DNA from: an uncultured bacterium
Lineage (GTDB): Bacteria; Planctomycetota; Planctomycetia; Pirellulales; UBA1268
Assembly (NCBI GenBank): GCA_937959175.1
Contig: CALGAS010000516.1
Location: 1 to 8,453, forward strand
Reading direction: 5' to 3'
DNA: 8,453 nucleotides
Each line of letters opens with the position of its first letter. The stretch's first letter is position 1. Positions 1 to 6,431 of the stretch are shown here, in pieces. The position numbers and the translations under genes were made by a program. The notes beneath the pieces are model-generated. The model made no database searches, was not told the DNA's origin, and worked only from the letters and a program-made list of their open reading frames with translations.

Positions 1-565
1 AGAGCGAGGGGGGCGGCTTGGGGATCTGGTATTCGTTGAGGGCCAGCGCTTCGGGACAGGAGTGCGAAGGATTGTTGGCGTGACTGGTGGGGCCGCTGGA
101 CGCGGCGTAGTTGCAGGGGGCGTTGCGGTCTTGCGGTGACCAGGAAGGCAGGCCCGTAAATCGCTCGTCGCTGGGGCACATGAAGCCGGGGATCTCCACG
201 TCGCGGAGGAAACGGCCGTCGGGAAGTCGCGTGTCGTCGACGGCCAGCGACATCTTCTTGAAGTCGATCGCCGCGTAGAGGGCGTCCTGCTCGAGAAAGG
301 GAAGCAGGCGAGCCAGGCCGGTGCCGCGGCTCTGGGCGGCGCCGAGTCCGTGGGTGTGCGCGCCAATCGGCAGTGTCTCGTCGTGGCGGGAGATGAAGGT
401 CGAGGTGGCCAGCCCGATCTGGCGAAGATTGTTGCCGCAGCTGGCCCGGCGGGCTGTCTCGCGGGCCCCCTGCACCGCCGGCAGCAGCAGCCCGACCAGG
501 GTGGCGATGATGGCGATCACCACGAGCAGCTCCACGAGCGTAAATCCACGACGAGGCGTGCGCAT
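1..565 (-). CDS. DUF1559 protein with prepilin-type N-terminal cleavage/methylation domain (partial, C-terminus outside window)
   Basis: The gene starts at an ATG (565-563) and stays open to the left edge, giving the first 188 residues. The N-terminus is a type IV prepilin-like signal: short basic leader, then GFTLVELLVVIAIIATL with expected cleavage between G7 and F8, the conserved Glu at +5 (E12), and a hydrophobic helix. It is followed by the DUF1559 signature LLPAVQGARETARR...CGNNLRQIGLA (about residues 27-53) and later by FMCPSDE, also typical of the family. Members are known as numerous secreted or envelope pseudopilin-like proteins in Planctomycetes; individual functions are unknown. 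The missing part should carry the rest of the DUF1559 domain and its C-terminal end. A weak GGGGA Shine-Dalgarno lies about 6 nt before the ATG. The gene is separated from the upstream ATPase gene by 225 nt containing strong hairpins, so it is probably transcribed on its own. The family call is secure; the role is unknown. Confidence 0.95.
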   Translation of the reverse strand, partial: MRTPRRGFTLVELLVVIAIIATLVGLLLPAVQGARETARRASCGNNLRQIGLATSTFISRHDETLPIGAHTHGLGAAQSRGTGLARLLPFLEQDALYAAIDFKKMSLAVDDTRLPDGRFLRDVEIPGFMCPSDERFTGLPSWSPQDRNAPCNYAASSGPTSHANNPSHSCPEALALNEYQIPKPPPSL

Positions 566-667
566 AGGAGTTCCCCGGTGAGGCCGAAAAGGGGCGGGGT
601 CGTTCCACCCATCATCTCACGGTAGCAGGACGACGGGAGTGTGTCACTTGCTGCGTTGCCGGCCGCC
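566..667. other. non-coding leader region upstream of the DUF1559 gene
   Basis: About 100 nt lie between the DUF1559 start codon and the hairpin block. A promoter for the minus-strand DUF1559 gene should be here, but I see no convincing -35/-10 pair on that strand. Short overlapping frames on both strands have no recognisable protein features and look like GC-rich shadows. Confidence 0.4.
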
Positions 668-794
668 CTAGCAGACTGTGCAACAAGTCTGCCGCCGCAG
701 GATGCGGCGATCGGCGACCCCCAAAAACCTCGGCTTTTTGGGGAGTCGCTCACGTGGAAAAAGGCCATGGAGGGCTTTTTCCACGGGCAGCTAG
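668..794. repeat. multi-hairpin intergenic element with CTAG at both ends (possible dispersed palindromic repeat or MITE-like element)
   Basis: Four stem-loops follow each other almost without gaps. They are 671-692 (7 bp, GCAGACT/AGTCTGC, 8-nt loop), 693-709 (7 bp, CGCCGCA/TGCGGCG, 3-nt loop), 714-749 (14 bp with one bulged A, GCGACCCCCAAAAA pairing with TTTTTGGGG-A-GTCGC, 7-nt loop) and 753-785 (11 bp, CGTGGAAAAAG/CTTTTTCCACG, 11-nt loop). The block is bounded by CTAG at 668-671 and 791-794. The outer 13 bp are imperfect inverted repeats (CTAGCAGACTGTG at the left; CTAGCTGCCCGTG on the opposite strand at the right; 10 of 13 match). The right CTAG contains the stop codon of the ATPase gene. 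The structure is directly visible; that it is a multicopy or mobile element is inference. The alternative is a compound terminator or a structured 3' UTR. Confidence 0.55.
753..785 (-). terminator. terminator-like hairpin just after the ATPase gene
   Basis: A perfect 11-bp stem (CGTGGAAAAAG/CTTTTTCCACG) with an 11-nt loop begins 5 nt after the TAG stop of the minus-strand ATPase gene. Read on the minus strand, the 3' arm contains CTTTTT, but no separate T-run follows. The neighbouring 14-bp stem at 714-749 would reinforce termination. Because the stems are symmetrical they would also fold in plus-strand transcripts. The position favours termination or 3'-end protection of the ATPase mRNA. Confidence 0.5.
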
Positions 795-3700
795 AGACGC
801 TGGCGGCGGGTGCGGGCGGCGTTGCGGCGGGGGGGCTTCACCGCGGCGGCCGGCTCATGGCGGCGGGCTGTCACCGGAATCACCGCGGCCTGCGGGCCGA
901 AGAAGAAGGCCTCGGCGGGCCAGAGATCATCGCCGCGCGGAGCGGCCACCACCTCGGCCGGTTTCGGGGCTGGCGGCGGCGGCGGTAGCGGGATGGGGGG
1001 CGAAGCAGGCTGGACCGCGGGCTCGGGCTTTCTACGGTTCCAGGTCCGGGTCGGGTCGCTCAGCGAGCGGACATGCCCGCCGGCCTCGTGAAACATCGCC
1101 GCCACGTGGGCGTGGCAGGTGAGCACCAGCATCTGCCGATCCGGCCCCTGCTCGGCGAGAAACTCGACCAGCACTCGGGCCGCCGCACGGGCCCGCGTGT
1201 CGTCGAAGTTGACCAGCGCGTCGTCCATCACGATCGGCAGCGTCACGTCATGGCGGCCCAGATCCCGGACCAACGCCAGTCGCAGTGCGAGGAAGACCTG
1301 CTCCCGCGTGCCGCGGCTGAGCCGCTCGGGCCGCCAGACCTGGCCGTCGCGCTCGTGGATTTCCAGGCGGGCTTCGTCGACCGCGGTCGTGATCGAATGG
1401 TAGCGGCCGTCGGTCAGCCGGCTCAGCCAGCGAGACGCCTCCCGGAGCACCGGCGGCTGATGGTCGCGGGCCACAGCAGCCCGAGTGTCTTCCAGCAGGG
1501 TGCGGGCCCGCTCGAGCAGATGGCGGCGGTCCTGCTGCTCAATGATCAACTGCTCGACACCGGCGAGTTCCGCCTGGAGCGATTCGGTGCCGCGATCGGC
1601 GGCGGCGGCGTCGAGGCGGGCGGTGACGGCGGCCCGCCGGTCACGAACATCGGCCAGGCTGGCCCGCAGTTCACCGGTTCGTTCGCAGGCCCGCGCCAGC
1701 CGTGTCTCCAGCGGCATCGCGGCCGTTTCGGCCAGCCACTGCTCGAGGTCTGCCGGTTCGCTCGTCCGGCGGTGGGCATCGTGCCAGTCCCGGTCGGCCA
1801 CCTCGGCCGCCAGTCGCAGCTCTTCGTATTCGGGGCGGCGGTCGACCCTGGCGAGAAAGGCATCCCGGTCGGCAACGCTCCAGCGATCGTAAAACTCCCG
1901 CACGGCCCGCTCCGCCACCTTGACCTGGCGAACCGCGTGCCGGTGGCGGCGACGGGCACTCTCGAGCCGCCGGGTCAGCGATGCCCGGCGACGGACGATG
2001 CGACGATCGTCATCGAGCCGTTCCTTGAGCATCTGGAGGTGGTCGAGCGGCCCCGCCTCCGGCACCAGCTCGCATTCGACGAGCAGTTCGTCGATCCGAC
2101 GGCCGACGGCGGCGAGCTCTTCCCGCTTGTGGCGGGCCTCTTCCGAGAGCCGCCGGCGGTCGTCATCGAGGGTCAAGAGGGTGTGGCGATGGGCCGCGAT
2201 CTGACGCACTTCTCGCGGCGAGAGGTTCGTCGGCAGGCCGCGATGTTCGAGCGCTTTCCGCCAGCGTGCCCTAGCCGCGGCTCGCTCCTCGGCCGCTTCC
2301 TTGACTGCCTGTTCGGCCACGGCCACCCGATCGGCGAGCAGATGGACCGAGCCTTCGCGGCCGGCGAGTTCCTCGAGCCGCTCGAGTTCCTCCTGGGCGG
2401 CGACCAGGCGACGCTCCAGCCCGGTGGCGGCGTCTGATCCCAGCCGTCCGTCGAGGAGCCCGCATTGGGCGGCGAGGTCATCCCGCTGCTGCTTGACCAT
2501 CTCGTACTGCCGGCGGGCGGCCTCCAGGCGGGCCGAGGCGTTGCGATCGAGCGACCAGGTCGTCACCGAGGCCACGCCCGCCCCGGCCGCCCCCAGCGCC
2601 GCCATCGCATAGGCCAGTGAACCGGTCACCTCCTTGGGGAGCAGCGAGCCGGAGAGCAGCATCCCGGTGCCGATCACAAACAGCGCTCCCAGCGCGACCA
2701 GCCACGGGATCGGGATCAGCTGGGCCTCCATGCTCTCGGCCATTTCCCGCTCCAGCCGCGCGACCGTGCGGTCGAGTTCAACGAGCTGGTCGCCGCCGGA
2801 GATCCGCTTGCGAAGGGAGGCCAGCTTTTCGCCCGCCTTCTCGATCGCCTCCTGGACGCTGACGCCGCCGAGCGATTGTTCCGCGCCGTCGACGCTGCCG
2901 CGGGTCGTGGCCAGCGACCGCTTGGCCTCGGCGAGCTGCCTGCGGGCGGCGGCGAGGCCGCGGCTGGCCCGGCTGCAGGCCCGGGCTCGGCTGCGGAGCG
3001 GGCCGAACGACAACGCGAAGCCCTCCGGCAGGAGCACCTCCGGCAGGGAATCGATGTCGAACTCGGCCGGCAGCGTGACCGGGACCAGCCGCGTCAGGCC
3101 GGCGATGCCGACCTGCTCGCCGAACCGGCGGGCGGCGAGCTTGGCGTGGCTCTCAGCCCGGGCGACGTCGGCGGAGAGCCGTTCGAGCCGCGGCTCTTCC
3201 TCGGCAAGCGTGGATACCAGCGATCGCTTCGACCAGACGATCGACTCCGCCGGCAGCTCCCGCAGCTGGCGGGCGTATTGTGACCGCCGCTTGCGGCGGG
3301 AGGCAGCCAGCCGTTCGACCTTGCGGAGCCGGCGGTGGGCCGCTCGCCAGGCGTCGCGGTCGGCATGCACCAGCGGCATGCTCTCGAGGGCTGCCAGCCG
3401 CTCGCCCGTCTCCTTCCAGTTCCGATAGACAGGCTCGATCGCGATCACCCCGCGGATGACCGCCTCGGCAGCCTCGGCCCGCTCGATGCGTCCGAGCAGC
3501 GAGGCGACTTCGGCATCGAGGTGGCTGGCCTCGCTCCAGAGGCCACCGGCGGCCAGGGCGGGCGAGCCGGCGGCGATCAGCCGCTCCGCGAGGTCGCTGC
3601 GCCGCGCCTTGAGGGCTGTCAGCGGGGAGACCTCGGGGTCGACCGAGTCGAGTCGCTCGATTGCCTCATCGAGGTGGCCGATGACGCGGGCGACGTGCGA

Positions 3701-4252
3701 GCGGTCGAGGCCGCTGGCCAGTTCGTAAAGCCGGCTGCCGCAGCCCTCCGGTTCGAGGGTGCGGAGCTCGTGAAGTTCGTCCAGGCCGAAGGCCATCACG
3801 CTCGTGAAGGTGGTCTCGTCGATGTCACCGACCAGGTCCTGGAGGTAGTAGCGATGCCGCGGGCCGTCGGCGTGGGCGGCCTGGCGGGGATCGACATTGG
3901 CCACCTCGATCAGATCGCCCTCGTCGCCGCCGAGGCCGATGCAGTCGTCCTCATAGGCGGCCTGCGTCAGCGTGGCGAGGTGCGGCCCCTCGTGCCGCCG
4001 CTCGATCGAGAGGAGCGTCTGCTCGGGCGGCATTCGCACGAACAGGCGGCCGGCACAGGGCAGGCGGGGATCGAGCACGCCCCGCCGGAAGTTTCCTTCG
4101 AAGCCGAAGAAGATGGCCCGCACGAACTCCAGCAGGGTCGTCTTCCCGGTCTCGTTCGTGCCGTGCAAGACCTGGACGCCCGGCCCGAGACGGTCGACGA
4201 CCACCCGATCGAGCCCGCCGAACCGCTCGGCGTCGATGCGTTCGATGAACAT
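791..4252 (-). CDS. YhaN/Rad50/SbcC-type AAA ATPase with coiled coils and a central transmembrane hairpin
   Basis: The 1153-aa protein has the split ABC-type nucleotide-binding domain of SMC/Rad50-like ATPases. The Walker A is GTNETGKTT (residues 31-39) in a classic N-terminal context. The C-terminal half carries signature LSRGTREQ (978-985), Walker B PIVMDDAL (1006-1013), D-loop NFDD, and a switch histidine in LTCHAH (about 1045-1049). Long Arg/Glu/Ala/Leu-rich coiled coils lie between. In the middle, instead of a Rad50 CxxC zinc hook, two hydrophobic helices (about 517-538 and 544-566) form a predicted membrane hairpin. Residues from about 1065 to 1153 are a Pro/Ala-rich basic tail outside the ATPase fold. 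The start ATG has a GAGGA Shine-Dalgarno 8 nt upstream. It lies 40 nt after the degenerate phosphoesterase gene, the usual YhaO-YhaN order. The family is known or suspected to act on DNA ends or structures with a nuclease partner; membrane tethering is inferred here. The stop codon lies within the CTAG edge of a hairpin block. Confidence 0.93.
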   Translation of the reverse strand: MFIERIDAERFGGLDRVVVDRLGPGVQVLHGTNETGKTTLLEFVRAIFFGFEGNFRRGVLDPRLPCAGRLFVRMPPEQTLLSIERRHEGPHLATLTQAAYEDDCIGLGGDEGDLIEVANVDPRQAAHADGPRHRYYLQDLVGDIDETTFTSVMAFGLDELHELRTLEPEGCGSRLYELASGLDRSHVARVIGHLDEAIERLDSVDPEVSPLTALKARRSDLAERLIAAGSPALAAGGLWSEASHLDAEVASLLGRIERAEAAEAVIRGVIAIEPVYRNWKETGERLAALESMPLVHADRDAWRAAHRRLRKVERLAASRRKRRSQYARQLRELPAESIVWSKRSLVSTLAEEEPRLERLSADVARAESHAKLAARRFGEQVGIAGLTRLVPVTLPAEFDIDSLPEVLLPEGFALSFGPLRSRARACSRASRGLAAARRQLAEAKRSLATTRGSVDGAEQSLGGVSVQEAIEKAGEKLASLRKRISGGDQLVELDRTVARLEREMAESMEAQLIPIPWLVALGALFVIGTGMLLSGSLLPKEVTGSLAYAMAALGAAGAGVASVTTWSLDRNASARLEAARRQYEMVKQQRDDLAAQCGLLDGRLGSDAATGLERRLVAAQEELERLEELAGREGSVHLLADRVAVAEQAVKEAAEERAAARARWRKALEHRGLPTNLSPREVRQIAAHRHTLLTLDDDRRRLSEEARHKREELAAVGRRIDELLVECELVPEAGPLDHLQMLKERLDDDRRIVRRRASLTRRLESARRRHRHAVRQVKVAERAVREFYDRWSVADRDAFLARVDRRPEYEELRLAAEVADRDWHDAHRRTSEPADLEQWLAETAAMPLETRLARACERTGELRASLADVRDRRAAVTARLDAAAADRGTESLQAELAGVEQLIIEQQDRRHLLERARTLLEDTRAAVARDHQPPVLREASRWLSRLTDGRYHSITTAVDEARLEIHERDGQVWRPERLSRGTREQVFLALRLALVRDLGRHDVTLPIVMDDALVNFDDTRARAAARVLVEFLAEQGPDRQMLVLTCHAHVAAMFHEAGGHVRSLSDPTRTWNRRKPEPAVQPASPPIPLPPPPPAPKPAEVVAAPRGDDLWPAEAFFFGPQAAVIPVTARRHEPAAAVKPPRRNAARTRRQRL

Positions 4253-4274
4253 GCCTGGGATCCTCGCGACAAAG

Positions 4275-4292
4275 GGCCTCCGGAGGGAGGCC
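4275..4292 (-). other. intercistronic GC-rich stem-loop between phosphoesterase-like and ATPase genes
   Basis: GGCCTC (4275-4280) pairs with GAGGCC (4287-4292) around a 6-nt loop, directly after the TGA of the upstream gene and before the Shine-Dalgarno (4261-4265) of the ATPase gene. There is no T-run, so it is more likely an mRNA processing or translational-spacing element than a terminator. In DNA this GC-rich it could also be chance. Confidence 0.35.
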
Positions 4293-5540
4293 TCAGGTGG
4301 ATTCGATCAGTTCCAAAGCGACCCAGCCGGCACGGCGGGCCGCAGCCGCCGGCAGGGCCGGCGTGGGCGAGTGTTCGATGGTCTCGACCAGGTCGGCCAG
4401 GGCTGATGTGAACGATGTGGTGGCACCGGGCCGGCCTCCGGAGCGGGCGTGGCCGAGGGCCGCCAGCGACTCGCCGGGATCCGCCACCAGATCGACGCAC
4501 CAGCTCCGAAAGCTCTTGGGGTCGAAGAGTTCGCGGAGCCGGGCCAGGGTCTCGGCGGCGAGCTCGCCGACGCGGACGCGGCGGCTGACGCTCGTGCCAC
4601 ACTCGACCAGGCATCGCACCAGCTCGAGCGGCGCCTGTTCACCGGGGGCCGTCTGCTCGATCGCCGTCCAGAGCGCGGTGGCCAGTTCCTCGTCACCGCC
4701 GGCGGCCGACTCGACGCGGACGGTCCGCCAGGCGACCCGCTGGGTGGGAATGTCTCGCCAGCTGCTCCGCCAGTCGTGCCGGGCCACGCGCTCGGTCGCA
4801 TCGCTGATCTCCTCCCGGTCGAGGAGCGTGAGGGTGTGGCAGCAGCCATCCGCTCGCTCCAGCGGCGAGCGGGGCTGGAGGGGGGGCAGGTGATGAATGC
4901 CGGCAGGCAGAGCGGGCCGCCGCCGGCTGGCCCAGATCCAGAAACTGCCAGGCTGGGTCCAGGCGGGCGAGGCGGCCGCCGCGTTCACGTACGCAGCGGC
5001 CGGATCGTGGTCACCCGGCCAGGGCGTATCCTCGCTGCCTGCCGCGGGAACGCTGGCGTCCCAGCCGACGACCAGACGTCGCCGAACGCCCGTCGGCGCT
5101 GGCTCGTCGGCCACGACCGCCGGCAGGTGGGCGGCTTCCGGAGCGGCCACGAACTCCACCGCGATGCCGTGGATGTCGAGTTCGAGCGGCGCGTGGGGCG
5201 TCGCGAAGAACAGTCCCTGCGGTTCGCCCAGCATGCGGCTGAAATCCTGGCAGGCGATCGCGTCGTCGGCCATGAACACGGTCCGGCAGCCGGCGGCGGC
5301 CAGCGCCATGATCGAGGCCCGCACGGCGGCCGCCTGGGCGGGACTGGCCCGCCGCGGGTCGAGCCAGCGGCCGCAGACAACCAGCGCCGAGGCCTCGGCG
5401 CGGGTCGCCACGGCAACCGCCTCGGCAAAAGAGTCGGCGGCGGCCCGGCCAACGGTCGCGACAACCGCGGCGTGAGCGGCATCGGGAACCGCCAGCGGGC
5501 GGTCGATCGCCGGGTCGAAGGCGAAGACGATATCGGCCAC
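4293..5540 (-). CDS. degenerate SbcD/YhaO-like metallophosphoesterase (probable pseudo-nuclease) partner of the ATPase
   Basis: The 415-aa protein is taken from a GTG start with GGAGGG 8 nt upstream; the frame also extends to a TTG at 5576. Its layout follows the calcineurin-like phosphoesterases of the SbcD/YhaO group. The N-terminal strand ADIVFAFDPAIDRPLA sits where ADxHLDxPL is expected. Then come a helix, ALVVCGRWLD (about 52-61) in place of the GDxxD strand, a helix ending CRTVFMADDA (about 85-94) in place of GNHD, LVVGWDASV in place of the LLHT strand, and WIWASRRRP in place of WALGHxHRR. The metal ligands of the DxH, GDxxD, GNHD and GHxH motifs are mostly replaced, so phosphoesterase activity is unlikely. 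The frame is intact, with no internal stops or frameshift. It lies 40 nt upstream of the YhaN-type ATPase, the position of YhaO, which strengthens the assignment. The C-terminal third (about 230-415) is helical and probably binds the ATPase. The homology is inferred from pattern order, not an alignment score; an unrelated protein remains possible. Confidence 0.72.
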   Translation of the reverse strand: MADIVFAFDPAIDRPLAVPDAAHAAVVATVGRAAADSFAEAVAVATRAEASALVVCGRWLDPRRASPAQAAAVRASIMALAAAGCRTVFMADDAIACQDFSRMLGEPQGLFFATPHAPLELDIHGIAVEFVAAPEAAHLPAVVADEPAPTGVRRRLVVGWDASVPAAGSEDTPWPGDHDPAAAYVNAAAASPAWTQPGSFWIWASRRRPALPAGIHHLPPLQPRSPLERADGCCHTLTLLDREEISDATERVARHDWRSSWRDIPTQRVAWRTVRVESAAGGDEELATALWTAIEQTAPGEQAPLELVRCLVECGTSVSRRVRVGELAAETLARLRELFDPKSFRSWCVDLVADPGESLAALGHARSGGRPGATTSFTSALADLVETIEHSPTPALPAAAARRAGWVALELIEST

Positions 5541-5548
5541 GGTGGACA

Positions 5549-5554
5549 CCCTCC
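5549..5554 (-). promoter_or_regulatory. ribosome binding site deciding the GTG start of the phosphoesterase-like gene
   Basis: GGAGGG on the minus strand is 8 nt before the GTG at 5540-5538. This is the best Shine-Dalgarno near the 5' end of the frame. It overlaps the longer version that would begin at TTG 5576, which has no comparable site, and the protein from GTG begins at the first strand expected for the fold (M-ADIVFAF). Confidence 0.6.
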
Positions 5555-5623
5555 ATGGTGAACGCCCGAGCGGCAACCCAGGCAGGTTGGGGATACTGTA
5601 GCGGGAGCCTCGCGGCCGACGCC

Positions 5624-5640
5624 ACGGCAGAAAATGCCGT
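5624..5640 (-). other. small stem-loop in the 118-nt gap after the 228-aa gene
   Basis: ACGGCA (5624-5629) and TGCCGT (5635-5640) form a perfect 6-bp stem with a 5-nt A-rich loop (T-rich on the minus strand). It starts about 18 nt after the TGA of the 228-aa gene. No T-run follows, so it is a weak terminator or attenuator candidate, or a processing site inside a shared mRNA. The remainder of the 5541-5658 gap shows no clear promoter. Confidence 0.3.
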
Positions 5641-5658
5641 CTGCAAGGCAGCCTGGAG

Positions 5659-6345
5659 TCAGGTTGTCAGCGGCGGGGGCGAGGCGGCGAAGGCCGCAAA
5701 CAGCGACTCGGCCCAGGCGGTCTCGCCAGCACCGCCGACGGCGGCCAGGACGCGGCTCCGCAGCAAGACGCCCTTTTCGATCGTCGTTGAAAAGAGCCAG
5801 CAGTCGAGCCGCACCCGGTCGCCATCGCGGTGGAGTACCAGGCGATGGGGTTCGGCCGGGTGGACCGCCACGAAAATCGTCTCGGCCCCGCGACGCAGCA
5901 GCAGGCAGGCAGCATCGGACGGCAGCGAGGCCTGCGGCAGGGGAGCCCAGGCGAGGCGGCCGTGGTCGATCCGACCGATCAGCGGATCACCGGCGGCCAC
6001 GTCACACCGGACCGCGATCGCTGAGTCGCTCTCGACCAGCCCGGTCTGAGAGGAGACGACCAGTTCCCAGGCGGTGCCGAGCGGTTCGAGCGATCGCCAC
6101 ATCGCCGTGACCCGCAGCCGTCGAGGATCGGCGGGTTCATAGATGGCCACCAGGTCGCTTCCCCTGATCCAGTGATCGACCAGCCGGCCGGCAGCCGGAG
6201 GGCCGCGGAGGTCGACGCCGAGGAGATGATCGCCGCCGCTGCGAACCAGGCCGGCGGCGGGGTCGGCCAGATCGACTCGGCTATCGCCCTGGCGGGCGAT
6301 CTGCCCGGCCGTCTCCCAGGGCGTGGTCGATGTGGTCACGGTCAT
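5659..6345 (-). CDS. conserved hypothetical protein, 228 aa, first gene of the ATPase cluster
   Basis: The frame opens at ATG 6345-6343 and closes with TGA at 5659. I do not recognise a named domain. The protein has no signal peptide or membrane segment. It is made of alternating short hydrophobic strands (for example GDHLLGVDL, SDLVAIYEP, LRVTAMWRSL, AWELVVSSQTGL, ACLLLRR, TIFVAVHP, VRLDCWLFS), suggesting a beta-rich globular fold of two similar-sized halves. The C-terminus is helical (about 205-222) and ends in a Pro/Thr-rich tip. Segments such as DHWIRGSDLVAIYE resemble what I remember of planctomycete-specific hypothetical proteins, but I cannot verify this. It is upstream of, and in the same direction as, the phosphoesterase-like and ATPase genes (118-nt gap), so co-transcription is likely but not proven. 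It is divergent from the inositol monophosphatase gene with 86 nt between starts. No strong Shine-Dalgarno precedes the ATG. Confidence 0.8.
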   Translation of the reverse strand: MTVTTSTTPWETAGQIARQGDSRVDLADPAAGLVRSGGDHLLGVDLRGPPAAGRLVDHWIRGSDLVAIYEPADPRRLRVTAMWRSLEPLGTAWELVVSSQTGLVESDSAIAVRCDVAAGDPLIGRIDHGRLAWAPLPQASLPSDAACLLLRRGAETIFVAVHPAEPHRLVLHRDGDRVRLDCWLFSTTIEKGVLLRSRVLAAVGGAGETAWAESLFAAFAASPPPLTT

Positions 6346-6431
6346 GGCGGTGTCTCGCTCGGGGAGGGTTCGCGAATCGCGATGATCGCTCTACGATACA
6401 GCACGCTCGCCTCTCGTCTGGAATCCTGCCG
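6346..6431. promoter_or_regulatory. divergent intergenic region, candidate shared promoter/operator
   Basis: The 86 nt between divergent start codons must hold the 5' signals of both genes. TTCGCGAA (6369-6376) is a perfect 8-bp palindrome and overlaps a tandem pair of TCGCGA boxes (6370-6375 and 6377-6382), followed by GATCGC. A TACGAT sequence downstream is a possible -10 on the plus strand (4 of 6 matches). No good -35 box is visible. The assignment as regulatory rests on position and the short repeats only. Confidence 0.35.

Noticed and set aside
641..988. Short plus-strand frames reading through the hairpin block into the ATPase 3' end
   Set aside because: They run through stem-loops and antisense ATPase sequence with no coding character.
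1073..2437. 454-codon open frame on the plus strand, antisense to the ATPase gene
   Set aside because: No recognisable motif and low-complexity composition. The minus-strand frame there codes an unmistakable ATPase, and long antisense frames are expected from GC-biased third codon positions.
3335..4411. 358-codon plus-strand frame antisense to the ATPase N-terminus and the end of the phosphoesterase-like gene
   Set aside because: It spans two real minus-strand genes and their spacer, including the Walker A coding region, and has no protein-like features.
4449..5561. 370-codon plus-strand frame antisense to the phosphoesterase-like gene
   Set aside because: Arg/Gly-rich composition without secondary-structure pattern. 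The minus strand has the Shine-Dalgarno, conserved gene order and fold-like pattern.
5591..5602. Minus-strand TACAGT sequence as a possible -10 box for the phosphoesterase-like gene
   Set aside because: Only 4 of 6 matches and no -35 box at a suitable distance.
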